Notes: generated by a model from the letters alone, not told the origin. A stretch of DNA of 64,000 nt from Lysinibacillus_B sp042920265 (GCF_042920265.1 NZ_JBDQZI010000009.1:62001-126000), one strand, 5' to 3'. Positions 23,608 through 33,282 are shown, counted from the first letter of the stretch. Program-made: numbers and translations.

Positions 23608-26600
23608 ATGGAGAAAAAGAAGCTACAAAAGTTAAACAAAGCGGCAGTTGCAACCGTGTTAGCAGCTAGTGGTATTACGGTAACAGCTCCTGTTGTGCCG
23701 ACAAAGGCAGCTACAATATTTAAAGATTTAGATCCGAATGCAGATTACTATAAGCCTGTTATGGAATTATACAATCGCGGCTATATTAGTGGATTCCAAG
23801 ACGGTACATTCCGTCCACACCAGGCAATTACGCGTGGGGAATCGGCGAAAATGCTCGCATTAGCATTGAATTTAAATATCACGAATCCTAAAAATCCAGG
23901 ATTCCGCGATATCCCAGCTACCCATGAGCATTATAAATATATCGCGGCCCTTGCGAATGAGGGCATCATTAATGGCTATAGCGATAAAACATTTCGCCCG
24001 AATGAGCTTATTAACCGCAACCAAATGGCGAAAATTATTGCGCTCGGTTATGAATTTCAGCTGTCCAATAAGCTTACACATGATTTTACGGATGTATCGG
24101 AGTCAAATGCCAATCGTTTCTATATCCAAACTTTATACGATTTAGGCATTACAAAGGGCACGACGGGCATTACATTTTCACCACATGGGCTCGTAACGCG
24201 CGGTCAGCTGTCGACCTTTATTTTGCGTGCTGAAAATACATCGGCAGAAAAAGTAAAGCCAATTAAGGAAATTGGTCACGTAGAAGGATCATATGTGTAC
24301 ATTAACGGCATTAAGTACCGTGTCGATTCGGCCCTACGAGATATCATTAATGATACGAATGCCGCTGCTTTAAAGGGAGCACATATTGACGGGCAAATTG
24401 TCGGGGAAACATTAAAAACCATTGCTACTTTAACGTTGAATGCACAGGGTACGTCCAATCGTATTTTAACGTTTGATGGCAATGATTCAACATTCTCAGG
24501 GCAATTAATCGTACAAGGAAGCTATATTCATTTTAAAAACTGGACGTTAACAGGGCCTGTTACAATTGCCGAAAAACCACGCCGTACGCTTAGTGATTTC
24601 GCCAATCCGTGGCAAAATAGACGAGTAGCGAGTCTAACAGGATTTGGCTTTATTGATTGGGAAAAACCGACGGATACGACGGAAGAGGATGACGACCCAA
24701 CATACAATGGGGGCGGCAATGATTTAACCGAAAAGCCATCCATTAACCCAGGCGATAAAGTCGTAGAACGTATGCCGATTATTGAAAATTATGTGGATTT
24801 TTCCAACTGTTCATTACGCCGTCTTGTCATTGAAGCAAATCGCACATACGTTGCCTCAACAAATAAGCTACCGCATGTAAATGTACGAGGATGGGTACGC
24901 CAATTCGAAATGTATGCCCATATCGATACGCTGTACATCGAGACAGATGTAGCGACGACGATGTACGGGGTAGGGGATATCGGGACCATCTACAAAAATA
25001 GCTATAAAGATGTGTACTTTAACTCAGATAGCCACGTGAATTTAATGGTGGTGGATAATAGTAGTGGTTGGATTGATTTAGGCGATCATTTCTATGTCGA
25101 TAAAGTGATTATTCCACCAAATAAACTGCCGAATGATATTTTTAATGATTTTGTTAATGATAACGACAACATTGGCGATCTGGAGGATTCCAATGGAGAA
25201 GATGTCGATCGTGAACCGGATGACGACATCATTGTGCCTGATTTAGAAGCACCAACGGCAGAAATCGTCAAAATTGATGTCCAAGGCTCTTCGATGACAG
25301 GGACGATTAAATCATCAGAAGACGGCTACTACTACTATACAATCCGAAAAGCAGATGAACGCATTCCAACGATTCGTGAAATTATGGAAGAAGCACAAAC
25401 AACCACACTCAAAACATCCGGCACAGGCTGGATTGATGCAGATATAAACAAAACGATTACAGCAAGCGGATTAGAAGATAATCAGGAGTATGTCCTTTAT
25501 TTAGTGACAAAAGATGAAGCCGATAATTACTCAGATAAGGTGTCGAAATCTTTCTCAACGAAGGATGGGACGCTACCGATTATTAATGTATTAGAAGCAG
25601 AAGTTATTAATAATAAAACGAATGTAGAGTTTAAAGTGAAGGCATCTGAATTAGGGAATGCGTATTATGTGATTCGTAAATATACAAATGATACAGAAAC
25701 ACCTCCGCCTACTGCTGAAGAAGTATTCAAAAGTGGAGATCATTTGAAAATCGACACTTTAGATGAAATTCTATTTCGAAAAAGAGAATTTGATCCTTAT
25801 ACAACCTATAAAATTTATATGGTAATGGAGGATTTAACTCGAAACCGTACGGAAGTTGTGAAAGAGGCAGTCTTTACAACAGGTGAAATCGATTACGAAA
25901 GACCATATCTTTTAAATGAGGTATTAGATCAAAATAAAGATGTGGAAAATTGGAATGGTGAAGAGGGTCGTACACAAGTAACGCTAAGATTTAATGAGCC
26001 TTTAGATCCGAAAAGTGCGACGAATATTAATAACTACAAGCTTAGTGGTACAGGTAATTTGACAGGTAGACCATATGAAGCCAAGCTTGCTAATGGTGGT
26101 AGGGATGTTATTCTAACTGTTCCATCTATGGCGGCATTTGTAAATAACGATACACTGATTATTGAAATTAACGGTATTATGGACGAGTCTGGTAATGAAA
26201 TCCAGGCAGGCACAAAAGCCACGTTAACATATAAAGTAGTTGGTTCAAAACCGGTAATTGATATTAAAGAAGTAAAACCGAGTAAACCGGCAGCGGGAGA
26301 CAATGATTATCGAGATGTTACTTTTACTGCTAGTGCGCCTGGACGTTATTATTATTTAGTACTTCCTGTAGAGGATGGTTTAGAGCAGCCGTTAGTAGAG
26401 GATGTGATCTTCCCAGATAAATATTTAGACCGGAATAAGAGCATCATTAAATATTCTATTCGCGGAGATAAACAAGGGGAAAATGTTATCAATGAGCCGG
26501 GTGAAAATTTAATTGATGATATCGCTGTTGAAATTTCGAAGGCTGGAAACCATAAATTTGGTTACAAAATTTACCTTGTCATGCAAGACCGTAATGGTAA

Positions 26601-27876
26601 CTACTCTGAAGTAGAAGAAGCGATGTTTTATGAAGATAAGACTGCTCCTTCCGTTTTAAATTTTGCCTTTGTAGGTACTGTGGAGAGTGCCACAAAGGTT
26701 TTAAAGGATGATGAAATATTAGCGACACCGGATACTACTAAATTCTTCTTTGAAGTAGACGAATATGGCATGTATGTGCAAGGGAAAAAGTATTTTCAAT
26801 TTAGAGTTCGCTTTGATGAGCCAATGGATGAAAGTTCTGCTCAGACTGTAGCAAATTATGTCTTAAGTGATACTGCATCTGGAAAATTAAAAGTAGTAAA
26901 GGCAACATTACTAGAGGATAAACAAACAGTTGCGCTTACAATTGAAGCATTGCCAGCACCAGGTGAATCTAACTATTTAGAATATAATCTTATACATGAT
27001 GAAAAATTAACAATTAAGCTAAATAATGTGAAAGATGCGTCAAAACTAAATAGTGTTAATAGTGGAAATGGATTTAGCTTTGGATATGATGATAGAGTAA
27101 AGCCTAAGTTAAAGAGTAATGTGGCCGTTAATGTGAAGCAATCAAAAGATACTACAGTGGATGATAAAGCGAATTCGGATTGGACTGATGATGTATATTC
27201 ATTAATAGATAGTGAGATTACTTTAGAGGTAACATTTACAGAAGCAATAAAAGCATCTTCTTTAGGTAATTATAACTTTACAGTAACAGATAAATCTGGT
27301 GCTGCAGTGAGCATTGCATCTGTTCAATTAAAACCAAGCGATTCGCGAGTTGTTCAAATTAAATTAGCAGCTAAGGATTATTCAGACGAAGAGGAGTTGC
27401 TTGTTGATTTCAATAGCACAACAAAAATAACGGATGTAGCAAATAATGCAGTGTCTGTATCGGATATTAAACATCATAGGGCATTGTATATATACCGGGC
27501 ATTACCTACGAGTTTCTATGGTGTTGGTTTAAATAATCCATCAAAAGTACAATCGGGCTCTATTTATAAATATAAGAGTCAAGTTTTAGATGTAGATTTA
27601 TCGTTAAGATATACTTATGATGATATTCGTATTTACTATGCAATTGCCAATACTACATTGACAGATCCAGATATGATTATCAATGCTCAAAATTATTCGT
27701 ATTCAGATATTTATGGTAATATGCCAGCACAAGGAATAGGTACCCAATTACAATTTAAATTAACGGGAGATAAAACATTCCAAGAAGGACAAAGAATCTT
27801 TATTGTTGTACAAGACCAATACGGTAACCAATCTGTAATACGTAACGCAGTTATCCCTACTCCAATTACGCCATAA
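23608..27876 (+). CDS. Giant SLH-domain surface protein with Ig-like repeats, 1422 aa
   Basis: Exported S-layer-type protein. The signal peptide ends near residue 34 (PTKAA). Three SLH domains at about 36-80, 96-140 and 157-205 each show the ITRGE/INRNQ/VTRGQ motif that binds pyruvylated wall polymer. A beta-rich region follows, with two acidic linkers (TEEDDDP near 355 and an Asp/Glu/Asn-rich stretch near 515-550). Several Ig-like domains of Big_5/SbsA type lie after residue 720, recognisable by RFNEPLDPKSATNINNYKLS and RFDEPMDESSAQTVANYVLS. Its own promoter region and terminator make it monocistronic. It could be a minor S-layer or adhesin; no enzymatic domain is visible. Confidence 0.9.
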   Translation: MEKKKLQKLNKAAVATVLAASGITVTAPVVPTKAATIFKDLDPNADYYKPVMELYNRGYISGFQDGTFRPHQAITRGESAKMLALALNLNITNPKNPGFRDIPATHEHYKYIAALANEGIINGYSDKTFRPNELINRNQMAKIIALGYEFQLSNKLTHDFTDVSESNANRFYIQTLYDLGITKGTTGITFSPHGLVTRGQLSTFILRAENTSAEKVKPIKEIGHVEGSYVYINGIKYRVDSALRDIINDTNAAALKGAHIDGQIVGETLKTIATLTLNAQGTSNRILTFDGNDSTFSGQLIVQGSYIHFKNWTLTGPVTIAEKPRRTLSDFANPWQNRRVASLTGFGFIDWEKPTDTTEEDDDPTYNGGGNDLTEKPSINPGDKVVERMPIIENYVDFSNCSLRRLVIEANRTYVASTNKLPHVNVRGWVRQFEMYAHIDTLYIETDVATTMYGVGDIGTIYKNSYKDVYFNSDSHVNLMVVDNSSGWIDLGDHFYVDKVIIPPNKLPNDIFNDFVNDNDNIGDLEDSNGEDVDREPDDDIIVPDLEAPTAEIVKIDVQGSSMTGTIKSSEDGYYYYTIRKADERIPTIREIMEEAQTTTLKTSGTGWIDADINKTITASGLEDNQEYVLYLVTKDEADNYSDKVSKSFSTKDGTLPIINVLEAEVINNKTNVEFKVKASELGNAYYVIRKYTNDTETPPPTAEEVFKSGDHLKIDTLDEILFRKREFDPYTTYKIYMVMEDLTRNRTEVVKEAVFTTGEIDYERPYLLNEVLDQNKDVENWNGEEGRTQVTLRFNEPLDPKSATNINNYKLSGTGNLTGRPYEAKLANGGRDVILTVPSMAAFVNNDTLIIEINGIMDESGNEIQAGTKATLTYKVVGSKPVIDIKEVKPSKPAAGDNDYRDVTFTASAPGRYYYLVLPVEDGLEQPLVEDVIFPDKYLDRNKSIIKYSIRGDKQGENVINEPGENLIDDIAVEISKAGNHKFGYKIYLVMQDRNGNYSEVEEAMFYEDKTAPSVLNFAFVGTVESATKVLKDDEILATPDTTKFFFEVDEYGMYVQGKKYFQFRVRFDEPMDESSAQTVANYVLSDTASGKLKVVKATLLEDKQTVALTIEALPAPGESNYLEYNLIHDEKLTIKLNNVKDASKLNSVNSGNGFSFGYDDRVKPKLKSNVAVNVKQSKDTTVDDKANSDWTDDVYSLIDSEITLEVTFTEAIKASSLGNYNFTVTDKSGAAVSIASVQLKPSDSRVVQIKLAAKDYSDEEELLVDFNSTTKITDVANNAVSVSDIKHHRALYIYRALPTSFYGVGLNNPSKVQSGSIYKYKSQVLDVDLSLRYTYDDIRIYYAIANTTLTDPDMIINAQNYSYSDIYGNMPAQGIGTQLQFKLTGDKTFQEGQRIFIVVQDQYGNQSVIRNAVIPTPITP

Positions 27877-27936
27877 TAGTTAAAGAGACAGCAGTAAATA
27901 TGAGTTATGACTGCTTGATAAAATAAGGTGATATTC

Positions 27937-27975
27937 AGAGCTTACCGGAGAGAACATCTCCAGTAAGCTCTTTTT
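27937..27975 (+). terminator. Terminator of the SLH protein gene
   Basis: AGAGCTTACCGGAGA pairs with TCTCCAGTAAGCTCT, then TTTTT. The flanks TGATATTCAGAGCTT and AAGCTCTTTTTAGTGAG recur at 30690-30740. Confidence 0.92.
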
Positions 27976-28477
27976 AGTGAGTATTTTTAATGGGTGCTTT
28001 TTTCACACCTACTTTTTTAAAACGCTAAATTGCGGATTAATCAAAATTGATATACAACATATTTATAAATAAGTGTCGATTATCAAAAAAATATTAGATT
28101 GTACTTATTTTAAATTAAGTTGTATCATAAAATCGGTCTTTTTAAAAAACGCACTTTTCTGCGCAACGATTCAACATCATGTAGATTATTTTTCGAATGG
28201 AAATTAGCGGGTGGGGACTCAAAAAAGACTGAATGGCTTTTTTTCACGACATAGGAAGCAATGTGAAAAAGGAAAATCAAACTTCTTTTAGAATGAATTT
28301 CTTAATCTATGGGCGTTTTCTGTCATAAAAATGATAAGTCTTTTGTCTTGTTTTATTCCTTGCTTCTAATAACCTATTAGAAAAAATAACGCAGTTTAGG
28401 GTGCTTTTTCAGGCATTTTCCGCTTGTTTTCGCATCGAAAAGGGACGAAATAGATGGAAGGAAGCAAGCTTTTTACA
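27976..28477. other. Gene-free AT-rich stretch
   Basis: I see no supported gene, repeat array or RNA in these 500 bases between the SLH-gene terminator and the brnQ terminator. Confidence 0.5.
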
Positions 28478-28513
28478 ACAAAAAGAAACCAGCTTAGAAA
28501 CAATTCTAAACTG
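28478..28513 (-). terminator. Terminator of brnQ
   Basis: CAGTTTAGAA/TTCTAAGCTG stem followed by a T-rich run on the minus strand. Confidence 0.78.
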
Positions 28514-28530
28514 ATTCCTCATTCGTTTTA

Positions 28531-29880
28531 TTAAATAGCCGTTTTCTTAGTGCTCGTTGGCCATAAAATCCCGATAAATGCCCCCATGAGCGCTGGTAAA
28601 ATCCAGCCAAGCCCAATACTATAAAGGGGTAGATGATCCACGTAGAATAATTTAATGGACTCTAACAAAGGAACAGCTGCGCCTGGTAAACTAGCTACTA
28701 ATGTGCTGTAGCCATCGAAGAAGCTGACACCAAAAGTGAAGAGCATTGTGAGGGCGTAAACACTTTGCTTATGTTTGAATAAAGGTGAACAAAGGGCTAA
28801 TAAGATTAGTACAATCGCTAAAGGATACAGTAACATTAATACAGGTACTGCGTATTGAATGATGTTGTTGAGACCAAAGTTCGCAATCAAAAATGACAGA
28901 AGACATAGGATTAGAACGAACCATTTATAGCTTATTTTTGGATAGATGTGATTAAAGAACTCGCTACAAGATGTAATCAGTCCGATACTCGTTTTTAAAC
29001 AAGCGAGTACGATAATAATGGCTAATAAAATCGCGCCGAATGGGCCGAAATAATGCTGAGCGACTGCCGCAAAGATCAAGCCGCCATTATCATATGTTCC
29101 AATAGCGGATACGCTAGATGCCCCCATATAAGTAATGAGTCCGTAAATGAGTACCATCAGGACCATAGCGAAAATACCTGATTTCCAAGTCGCTTTGGCG
29201 ATTTCTTTTGGATTCGTAATGCCTCGACTCTTAATCGCCTTAATGACCACAATTCCGAATGCGAGTGATGCTAGTGCATCCATCGTGTTATACCCTTCTT
29301 TAAAGCCCGTGATAAAGGCCAAACTGCTGTAGTCCCCAGTTGGTTGACTGAACTGCCCCATCGGTTTCACGATAGCGATGGCAATTAACATGAATAAAAA
29401 CACTAAAAAAGCAGGTGTTAAATATTTGCCGATATAGTCAATAATTTTTGCTGGATTCAAAGAAAAATAATAGACAATTGCGAAAAATACAAAGCTAAAG
29501 ATTCCAAGATATAGACTACCGTATACCAAATTGATATAGGGTTCAAAACCTACGACGAACGGAACCGTTGCTGTCCGTGGAATGGCGAAAAATGGTCCAA
29601 TCGTTAAGTAAAGTGCTACCGCGAAGATGGTGCCGAATAATGGATGAACACGACCTGCTAAGTCACGTAATCCATTGCTCCCCGATAAACCAAATGCTAA
29701 AATCCCCATGAATGGTAGGCCAATTGCGGTGATGAGGAAGCCGATTAAGGCAGGCCAAAAATTCGTGCCAGCAAGTTGTCCCATCTGGATGGGGAAGATT
29801 AAATTACCTGCACCGAAGAACATGCCAAACAGCATGGTCCCAATGATGGCATAGGTGGAAAATGATACTTTTTGTTGCAT
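28531..29880 (-). CDS. brnQ: Branched-chain amino acid transporter BrnQ
   Basis: 449-aa LIVCS-family Na+ or H+ symporter for leucine, isoleucine and valine with about twelve membrane segments. The family start GTMLFGMFFGAGNLIFPIQMG is unmistakable; later GYNTMDALASLAFGIVVI also fits. Start ATG 29880 with AGAAGGAG upstream. No T-box or other leader RNA is recognisable upstream, so its control is not visible. Monocistronic. Confidence 0.95.
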   Translation of the reverse strand: MQQKVSFSTYAIIGTMLFGMFFGAGNLIFPIQMGQLAGTNFWPALIGFLITAIGLPFMGILAFGLSGSNGLRDLAGRVHPLFGTIFAVALYLTIGPFFAIPRTATVPFVVGFEPYINLVYGSLYLGIFSFVFFAIVYYFSLNPAKIIDYIGKYLTPAFLVFLFMLIAIAIVKPMGQFSQPTGDYSSLAFITGFKEGYNTMDALASLAFGIVVIKAIKSRGITNPKEIAKATWKSGIFAMVLMVLIYGLITYMGASSVSAIGTYDNGGLIFAAVAQHYFGPFGAILLAIIIVLACLKTSIGLITSCSEFFNHIYPKISYKWFVLILCLLSFLIANFGLNNIIQYAVPVLMLLYPLAIVLILLALCSPLFKHKQSVYALTMLFTFGVSFFDGYSTLVASLPGAAVPLLESIKLFYVDHLPLYSIGLGWILPALMGAFIGILWPTSTKKTAI

Positions 29881-30097
29881 ACTTATGCTCCTTCTAGATG
29901 AATTTCAACTAATTTTAACACCTCTTTAGTGGGTTATCTATAGTAATGGGAGAAGGTGCTATGCATTAAAGCAAGAGAGGGCATCTGTTTTCCAGGTTCG
30001 GAGTTCAGGACTTGCACCCTGTAGTCTGCGTATATGCTAGGTGTAGCTGGCATTCAGGTTACAAGTTACCGAGTATGCCTGCGGGTAAAAAAACGTG

Positions 30098-30125
30098 CTA
30101 TTTTAACGAAATTTCGTTAAAATAG
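30098..30125. other. Perfect 28-bp palindrome upstream of the XRE regulator gene
   Basis: The half site CTATTTTAACGAAA is followed by its exact reverse complement. No T-run follows. It lies 84 bp before the regulator start at 30210, in the 329-bp gap to brnQ. It could be the operator of the regulator or an RNA hairpin. The rest of the gap (29881-30097) shows nothing I recognise. Confidence 0.65.
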
Positions 30126-30209
30126 GATTCAGGTATAAATATTTATATCTAAAATCATAATGCAAAGAACATGTATTGATGTACGTAAAATCTTGAAGGG
30201 AGTCATAAC

Positions 30210-30467
30210 ATGTATAGTATGCAAGAAGCTATTCGACAACGCATTGCACCGTTAATGCAAGAACGCAATTTAACGATTTCTGAATTAGCACGTAGAGCAG
30301 GTCTGACACAATCAACTGTAAATGACATTGTCAAAGGAAAAGTCAAAAATCCATCTATGCAAGCGATCTTGCAAATTGCTGATGCATTGGGCTTATCGAT
30401 CGGAGAATTTACATCTCACCCGTTATTTGAAAATATTACACGTGTCCCGATGAAATTAAACCGTTAA
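30210..30467 (+). CDS. XRE-family HTH regulator, 85 aa
   Basis: Small Cro/CI-type DNA-binding protein. The helix-turn-helix spans about residues 20-45 (ISELARRAGLTQSTVNDIVKG) and the domain ends with AILQIADALGLSIGEF. Only a short tail follows, so no sensor domain is present. ATG 30210 with GAAGGGAG upstream. Chromosomal housekeeping XRE proteins of this kind are frequent in Bacillus. The target is unknown. The palindrome at 30098 is a candidate. Confidence 0.88.
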   Translation: MYSMQEAIRQRIAPLMQERNLTISELARRAGLTQSTVNDIVKGKVKNPSMQAILQIADALGLSIGEFTSHPLFENITRVPMKLNR

Positions 30468-30698
30468 GCTGTGCGGAAAAACAAGTTTCCTTTAATTTGT
30501 TGGGGGAGTTTTTTTGAAATTTCTGTAAGGTGTATTGATTTATAAAGAAAAATAAATCTCTCTATTTTCATAAAAACAAACAAAAATACGCGACTTTATT
30601 ATCGGGTACCAGGTATAACCACTTAGTGAAATGAGAAAACGGTAGTGAGTACTACTATTCCACTGATCGGATAAAAATCAAATAGACGAATGATATTC
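30468..30698. other. Gene-free stretch before a stray terminator
   Basis: No gene seen. Contains GGGTACCAGGTATAACC near 30605, similar in words to the repeat at 61670, and GTAGTGAGTACTAC near 30642. Confidence 0.4.
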
Positions 30699-30735
30699 AG
30701 AGCTTGTCGAAGTGAATTTCCGACAAGCTCTTTTT
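30699..30735 (+). terminator. Terminator-like twin of the 27937 terminator
   Basis: AGAGCTTGTCG/CGACAAGCTCT plus TTTTT. Outer flanks are identical to 27929-27980, but the inner stem differs on both sides with pairing kept. It stands 230 bp behind the nearest upstream gene. Confidence 0.78.
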
Positions 30736-30951
30736 AGTGAGCGGGAAGGCGTTTTTTCTTTTTCGTTCCGCGCATATAAATATTGAGAATGGTGTGCATT
30801 ATACAATATTGCTCACGATATATTAGGTATTATGTATCGTGTATTGTTTTGTAGATGTATTTCTCTACCTATAAAATAATGGTAAAATAAAACTAATTAG
30901 TACTATATGTAAAAAATGTAATATACTTTCGGTGCATGAAAGGGGGATTGT

Positions 30952-32253
30952 ATGACTTGTCGAAAATGTAGTCATCAAAATGAGGGAAGCGCCAAGTTTT
31001 GTTCTGCATGTGGGGAGAAGTTACATGAACACGTTGTTCAAAAAGGGGTCCCGATATGGATGTGGCTTGTTTTAATCGTGAGCTGTATCACAATTGGTGG
31101 AGTAGGGTATGGCTTTTGGGATTATTATCAGGAAACCCAAAGCGCACCAGCTTATAAGGAAGTGAGTTCTGATGCTCATCCGGTGAAGCAAACCGCTGTG
31201 GTGGAAAAAGAAGCGCGGCAAGAACAGTATACGGAAGAGTTAGATCGTGTCACGTTAATTAAAGAAGTACAGCAAAAAGTCTTTACCGTGATCACGTCGT
31301 ATGGCCAAGGTTCCGGTTTTTTATATAAAAAAGGTGGATATGTCATTACAAATGCACATGTAGTCGATGGGGAAGTAGACGTAACCGTTCGTAATACAAA
31401 AGGACAAGAATTCGCAGCAACGGTGATCGGCATTTCAGAGCATTATGATATCGCCTTATTGCATGTGCCCGACTATCAAAACGAAGAACCGCTAGGAGTG
31501 GAGACGAGCGAGTCGCCAATCGGGCTTGAAGTCATCGCATTTGGTAGTCCACAAGGCTTTGAAAACTCGGCTTCTATTGGCTATATTACCGGACATAATC
31601 GGGATATGGAGCTAGACCGGTTTATTTATAAACAAATTTACCAAATCGATGCGCAAATTGACCAAGGGAGTAGTGGTGGTCCGTTAGTCGATGCCAAAAC
31701 GGGGAAAGTCATTGGGATTAATTCATTGTTATATACGTCAGAAACGAGCACAAATTTTGGTTTTTCTATCCCGCTGTATAGTATGCTAGAGCAATTTGAA
31801 CGGTGGAGCAAGCAGCCGATGTCACGTGACAATGTCCTCGCTGTCGCAGGTGTTTACGAACAGTATAGTGCTTATGAGGAGCCAGTGAATGCGGATATCG
31901 ATGCGGTTTTAGCGGGACAGTTTGTGCAATCGTTCCGTATGTATTATGAGCTTGCATTAAATGAAAGTAATTTCTACTGGGTAGCCGATATGTTAGCGAT
32001 CGGTAGTAGTGCTTATGAGGAATTAGAAGATTATGTGGGGGATATTTCATATGAAGGGCATTCCTTTTATTTTATCACGAATGATGTGTTAGACGTCACG
32101 TATGAAAACGGCAATTATTTAGTGTACATGAATGAGACATTTGATTTTTATAGTGGGACGGGTGATTATCAATACTACGACCGCTATAAAACGTACACAG
32201 TCATGACCGATGAATATGGTGCGTTTAAAATTGCGGATATTCAAATTCACTAG
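30952..32253 (+). CDS. Zinc-ribbon, membrane-anchored HtrA-like serine protease, 433 aa
   Basis: Residues 1-22 are a zinc ribbon (Cys3, Cys6, Cys17, Cys20), followed by one membrane helix at 34-55. Residues 105-290 form a trypsin-like S1C protease domain with catalytic His136 (TNAHVV), Asp166 (YDIALL) and Ser241 (QGSSGGPL). No PDZ domain follows. Instead the last 130 residues look like a TcaA/NTF2-like alpha-beta domain (SFRMYYELALNESNFYWV). By topology the ribbon is cytosolic and the protease extracytoplasmic, suggesting surface protein quality control or signalling. Start ATG 30952 with AAAGGGGGA upstream. Confidence 0.9.
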   Translation: MTCRKCSHQNEGSAKFCSACGEKLHEHVVQKGVPIWMWLVLIVSCITIGGVGYGFWDYYQETQSAPAYKEVSSDAHPVKQTAVVEKEARQEQYTEELDRVTLIKEVQQKVFTVITSYGQGSGFLYKKGGYVITNAHVVDGEVDVTVRNTKGQEFAATVIGISEHYDIALLHVPDYQNEEPLGVETSESPIGLEVIAFGSPQGFENSASIGYITGHNRDMELDRFIYKQIYQIDAQIDQGSSGGPLVDAKTGKVIGINSLLYTSETSTNFGFSIPLYSMLEQFERWSKQPMSRDNVLAVAGVYEQYSAYEEPVNADIDAVLAGQFVQSFRMYYELALNESNFYWVADMLAIGSSAYEELEDYVGDISYEGHSFYFITNDVLDVTYENGNYLVYMNETFDFYSGTGDYQYYDRYKTYTVMTDEYGAFKIADIQIH

Positions 32254-32261
32254 TATTTAAC

Positions 32262-32376
32262 GGGGGCGTCCTGAAAGTAAAAACTTTCGGAACATCCCCT
32301 TTACTTGTTGATCAATACGTACTGAAAAACATTGCTCCTGCGGTGTTCACATCGAAATGTCTTTTCAGACGCCCCC
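32262..32376. other. Nested inverted-repeat element between convergent genes
   Basis: GGGGGCGTCCTGAAA (32262-32276) can pair with TTTTCAGACGCCCCC (32362-32376) across 85 bases, with one bulge. The left arm can instead close a local hairpin with TTTCGGAACATCCCC (to 32297), the same design as at 19850. This is either two alternative terminators for the convergent genes or a short MITE-like element. No target duplication seen. Confidence 0.5.
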
Positions 32377-32391
32377 TTTGCTTTAGGCACC

Positions 32392-32781
32392 TTATACTTC
32401 CTTCACCACTGTATGGGCAAAGCGATCGTGTGGTAAAATGGCGCCGTCCTGTTCTTCAAAGTGGTGTCGGTCCTTTATATAATCGAACGTACTGATTGTA
32501 TCGCGGTACACGATGCGTTTCGCAATTTGGGCATCCGTCGGTTTCGAGCCGTCCTCATTTTCAAGTGCTAGTCCCATCGCTTTATACCCAATCGTTTGAC
32601 CACTTTTCCGCAATTGGGCATATTCTAATCCCCACATAACCACAGTCGGTGTGATGAGATTATGCACTGCTTCATTTTTAACTTTTTTTCGTAAAAAATA
32701 TTCCACGCCTAATGTAACGGCTGTCGAAATCGCTAAATCAATGGCGATGGCTGCTGTACGTTTCTTTGTAATCGATTGCAT
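32392..32781 (-). CDS. RDD-family-like small membrane protein, 129 aa
   Basis: Begins with KKRTAAIAIDLAISTAVTLGVEYFL, the R..A..D pattern of an RDD first helix. It continues with a short second hydrophobic segment and QTIGYKAMGLALENEDG, also typical of RDD proteins. The C-terminal 45 residues are hydrophilic. Function unknown; some family members act as cation/proton exchangers. I start it at ATG 32781, nine bases behind GGAAGG. The ATG at 32790 lies too close to that site. Confidence 0.6.
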   Translation of the reverse strand: MQSITKKRTAAIAIDLAISTAVTLGVEYFLRKKVKNEAVHNLITPTVVMWGLEYAQLRKSGQTIGYKAMGLALENEDGSKPTDAQIAKRIVYRDTISTFDYIKDRHHFEEQDGAILPHDRFAHTVVKEV

Positions 32782-32972
32782 TGAAAACATCCTTCCGTCT
32801 TGTATTTATTAGTTATACGATTGATTTAGTAGAAGGTTTCATCTTATAGAATGAAGGATTAATAGTTGTCTCCGTTTTAAAGTGCAATAACTGCTTCCCT
32901 TTTTAGCATCAATTGAAACTTTATTCATTCACAAGCCGTAAATGAATAAAAAGGGTTGGAGGGAGAGCTTAT

Positions 32973-33176
32973 ATGAGAAATGAGGCGAAAGAATGCCCGA
33001 AATGTGGCTGCACACATATTGGTTACGGTAAGCAAGGCGGCTATGGCAATGTGTCCGCAAATGGCAAGTTAAGCTTCGGGAGCGCGATTATGCATGTTAT
33101 TTGTACGGACTGTGGTTATGTAATCGAAAGTTATGCGACAAGGCCAAAGAGTTTTAAGGGGACATTGAGAAGTTAA
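32973..33176 (+). CDS. Small zinc-ribbon protein, 67 aa
   Basis: Two CxxC pairs (CPKCGC and CTDCGY) hold one zinc. Between them is a Gly-rich strand region. This looks like the small TFIIB-like zinc-ribbon proteins widely annotated in Bacillus. Its function is unknown; nucleic-acid or protein binding is possible. Strong GGAGGGAG site before ATG 32973. It is flanked by the RDD gene (divergent) and by the tiny membrane-protein gene at 33283. Confidence 0.75.
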   Translation: MRNEAKECPKCGCTHIGYGKQGGYGNVSANGKLSFGSAIMHVICTDCGYVIESYATRPKSFKGTLRS

Positions 33177-33282
33177 AACGTAAAGAAGTATTAAAAGCTT
33201 TCCGAAGCGATTAATATCTATACAAGCTTCCCTCATTTGATAAACTAATATTATAAAAGTTTATATTAGGGAGTGACTGCAG

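Noticed and set aside
29881..30209. T-box or leucine-responsive leader for brnQ
   Set aside because: No specifier loop, no T-box GGTGGNACCGCG sequence and no antiterminator pairing found on the minus strand.
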